From Clostridiales bacterium (lineage in GTDB: Bacteria > Bacillota > Clostridia > Oscillospirales > CAG-272): a stretch of 6,744 nt of DNA. Numbering within the stretch: position 1 is the first letter of the stretch; each line of letters opens with the position of its first letter. The DNA is taken from positions 1 through 6,744 of the forward strand of contig JAAZGC010000144.1 in assembly GCA_012511425.1 (NCBI GenBank), read 5' to 3'. This document shows positions 6,055 through 6,744 of the stretch, piece after piece. A program made the position numbers and the translations under genes. The notes under the pieces are model-generated. The model did no database searches. It saw only the letters and a program-made list of their open reading frames with translations, and was not told where the DNA came from.

Positions 6055-6075
6055 CATTCCGCACAAAACGGAATG
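6055..6075 (+). terminator. small hairpin between lipoprotein and NagB-like genes, possible attenuator
   Basis: CATTCCG (6055-6061) and CGGAATG (6069-6075) form a perfect 7-bp stem with a 7-nt loop, 17 nt after the lipoprotein stop. There is no T-tract after it on the plus strand, so it is not a standard intrinsic terminator. It could lower read-through, stabilise the upstream mRNA, or act as an operator. Confidence 0.35.
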
Positions 6076-6107
6076 CCGCACTAAAAAACAATTCAACGGA
6101 GGATTAT

Positions 6108-6744
6108 ATGATTTGTGAAATTTTAAAAGACAGAAAGCAGGTCGGCATAAACTCGGCGGAGCTTATTGCGCGGAAAATCAACCTCGCAATCGCCGAATAC
6201 GGCGAGGCCCGGATACTGCTTTCAACCGGCGCTTCCCAGTTCGAGATGTTCGAGCAGCTCCACCGGGAGCCGGTCGACTGGACCCGCGTCACGATGTTCC
6301 ATCTTGACGAGTATGTCGGACTTACGGCGGATCACCCGGCTTCCTTCCGCAAGTATCTGCTGGAGCGATTTATATACACTCTGCCGATCCCGCTCAAGGA
6401 AGCGAACCTGATAAGCGGCGAGGGCACTCCCGAAGAAGTCGCGCACAGGATGGAAGTTCTTGCGGCGAAATTCCGCGAAAAGCCGATCGATGTCGGCGTC
6501 ATCGGCATCGGTGAGAACGGTCATATCGCATTCAACGATCCGCCCGCCGATTTTGAGACCGATGAGGTTTTCATAACCGTAAATCTTGACGACCGCTGCA
6601 AGGCGCAGCAGGTCCGTGAGAAGTGGTTCGCCTCTCTCGGCGAGGTGCCGTCTCAGGCGATTACCATGGCTCCGAAAGCAATCATGAGCTGCCGCACCAT
6701 TATTTCGGTGGTGCCGAGTCAGGTCAAGGCAGAGGCGATCAAAA
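6108..6744 (+). CDS. NagB-like glucosamine-6-phosphate deaminase/isomerase, 3' end cut by window
   Basis: The frame is open to the last base and gives 212 residues; family members are usually about 240-270, so the C-terminus is missing only because the window ends. Motifs are STGASQFEMF (39-48, phosphate-binding loop), FHLDEYVGL (64-72, with Asp67 matching catalytic Asp72 of E. coli NagB) and GIGENGHIAFNDPP (133-146). NagB converts glucosamine 6-phosphate to fructose 6-phosphate and ammonia in the cytoplasm. The third motif differs from E. coli NagB: positions of Asp141, His143 and Glu148 carry Asn137, His139 and Asp144. With GASQ in the first loop this indicates a NagB-like subfamily, not canonical NagB, so the substrate may be a related sugar phosphate. 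GGAGG (6098-6102) lies 5 nt before the ATG, the clearest start signal on the plus strand. The gap of 70 nt to the lipoprotein gene holds a hairpin, so expression may be partly separate. Confidence 0.88.
   Translation, partial: MICEILKDRKQVGINSAELIARKINLAIAEYGEARILLSTGASQFEMFEQLHREPVDWTRVTMFHLDEYVGLTADHPASFRKYLLERFIYTLPIPLKEANLISGEGTPEEVAHRMEVLAAKFREKPIDVGVIGIGENGHIAFNDPPADFETDEVFITVNLDDRCKAQQVREKWFASLGEVPSQAITMAPKAIMSCRTIISVVPSQVKAEAIK

Noticed and set aside
5243..6091. Long open frame of 282 codons on the minus strand, opposite the lipoprotein gene
   Set aside because: The plus-strand product has a signal peptide, lipobox and a recognisable repeated domain. The antisense product is rich in Arg, Phe and Val without any domain, and long antisense frames are common in this codon usage.

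Overview
The window looks like chromosomal DNA of an anaerobic bacterium. A Clostridia-like member of the Bacillota, such as a gut or digester lineage known mainly from metagenomes, fits best. The reasons are strong AGGAGG-type ribosome binding sites, sigma-A-type promoters with extended -10 boxes, an aldo/keto reductase with a C-terminal ferredoxin-like part, and a flavin reductase of a type common in strict anaerobes. Lentisphaerota or a related phylum is not excluded, because the NagB-like protein and the fucosidase also resemble proteins found there. The assignment is inference from protein style only. No rRNA, tRNA, mobile element, CRISPR array or phage gene is visible.

Layout. Minus strand, transcribed leftward from about 2544: an aldo/keto reductase with two Fe-S cluster motifs (1386-2507), followed after a 68-nt gap by a cytoplasmic GH29 alpha-L-fucosidase (28-1317). 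Plus strand, transcribed rightward from about 2689: a flavin reductase-like FMN protein (2736-3257), a 638-residue protein of the DUF4964/DUF5127/DUF4965/DUF1793 'glutaminase A-like' family (3302-5218), a lipoprotein with a GIN-type beta-helix domain (5267-6037), and a NagB-like sugar-phosphate deaminase/isomerase (6108 to beyond the window end). The 228-bp divergent region 2508-2735 holds one well-formed promoter for each direction, with palindromes between them.

How the genes may work together. The fucosidase and the NagB-like enzyme suggest use of fucose- and amino-sugar-containing glycans, such as host mucin or N-glycan fragments. The glutaminase A-like protein has an all-alpha glycosidase-like barrel fold by family knowledge and lacks an export signal, so it could act on an imported oligosaccharide or glycoconjugate; this is inference. 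The two redox proteins face each other across the shared control region and may be co-regulated. The GIN lipoprotein is the only protein here predicted to be at the cell surface.

Nothing here is clearly a new defence or mobile system. The points most worth a second look are the uncertain function of the glutaminase A-like protein, the GIN lipoprotein, the altered active-site motif of the NagB-like protein, and the regulatory details: a duplicated -10 region, a two-codon ORF overlapping a start codon, and small palindromes. No gene-free stretch exceeds 300 bases. Positions 1-27, downstream of the fucosidase stop, show nothing recognisable.
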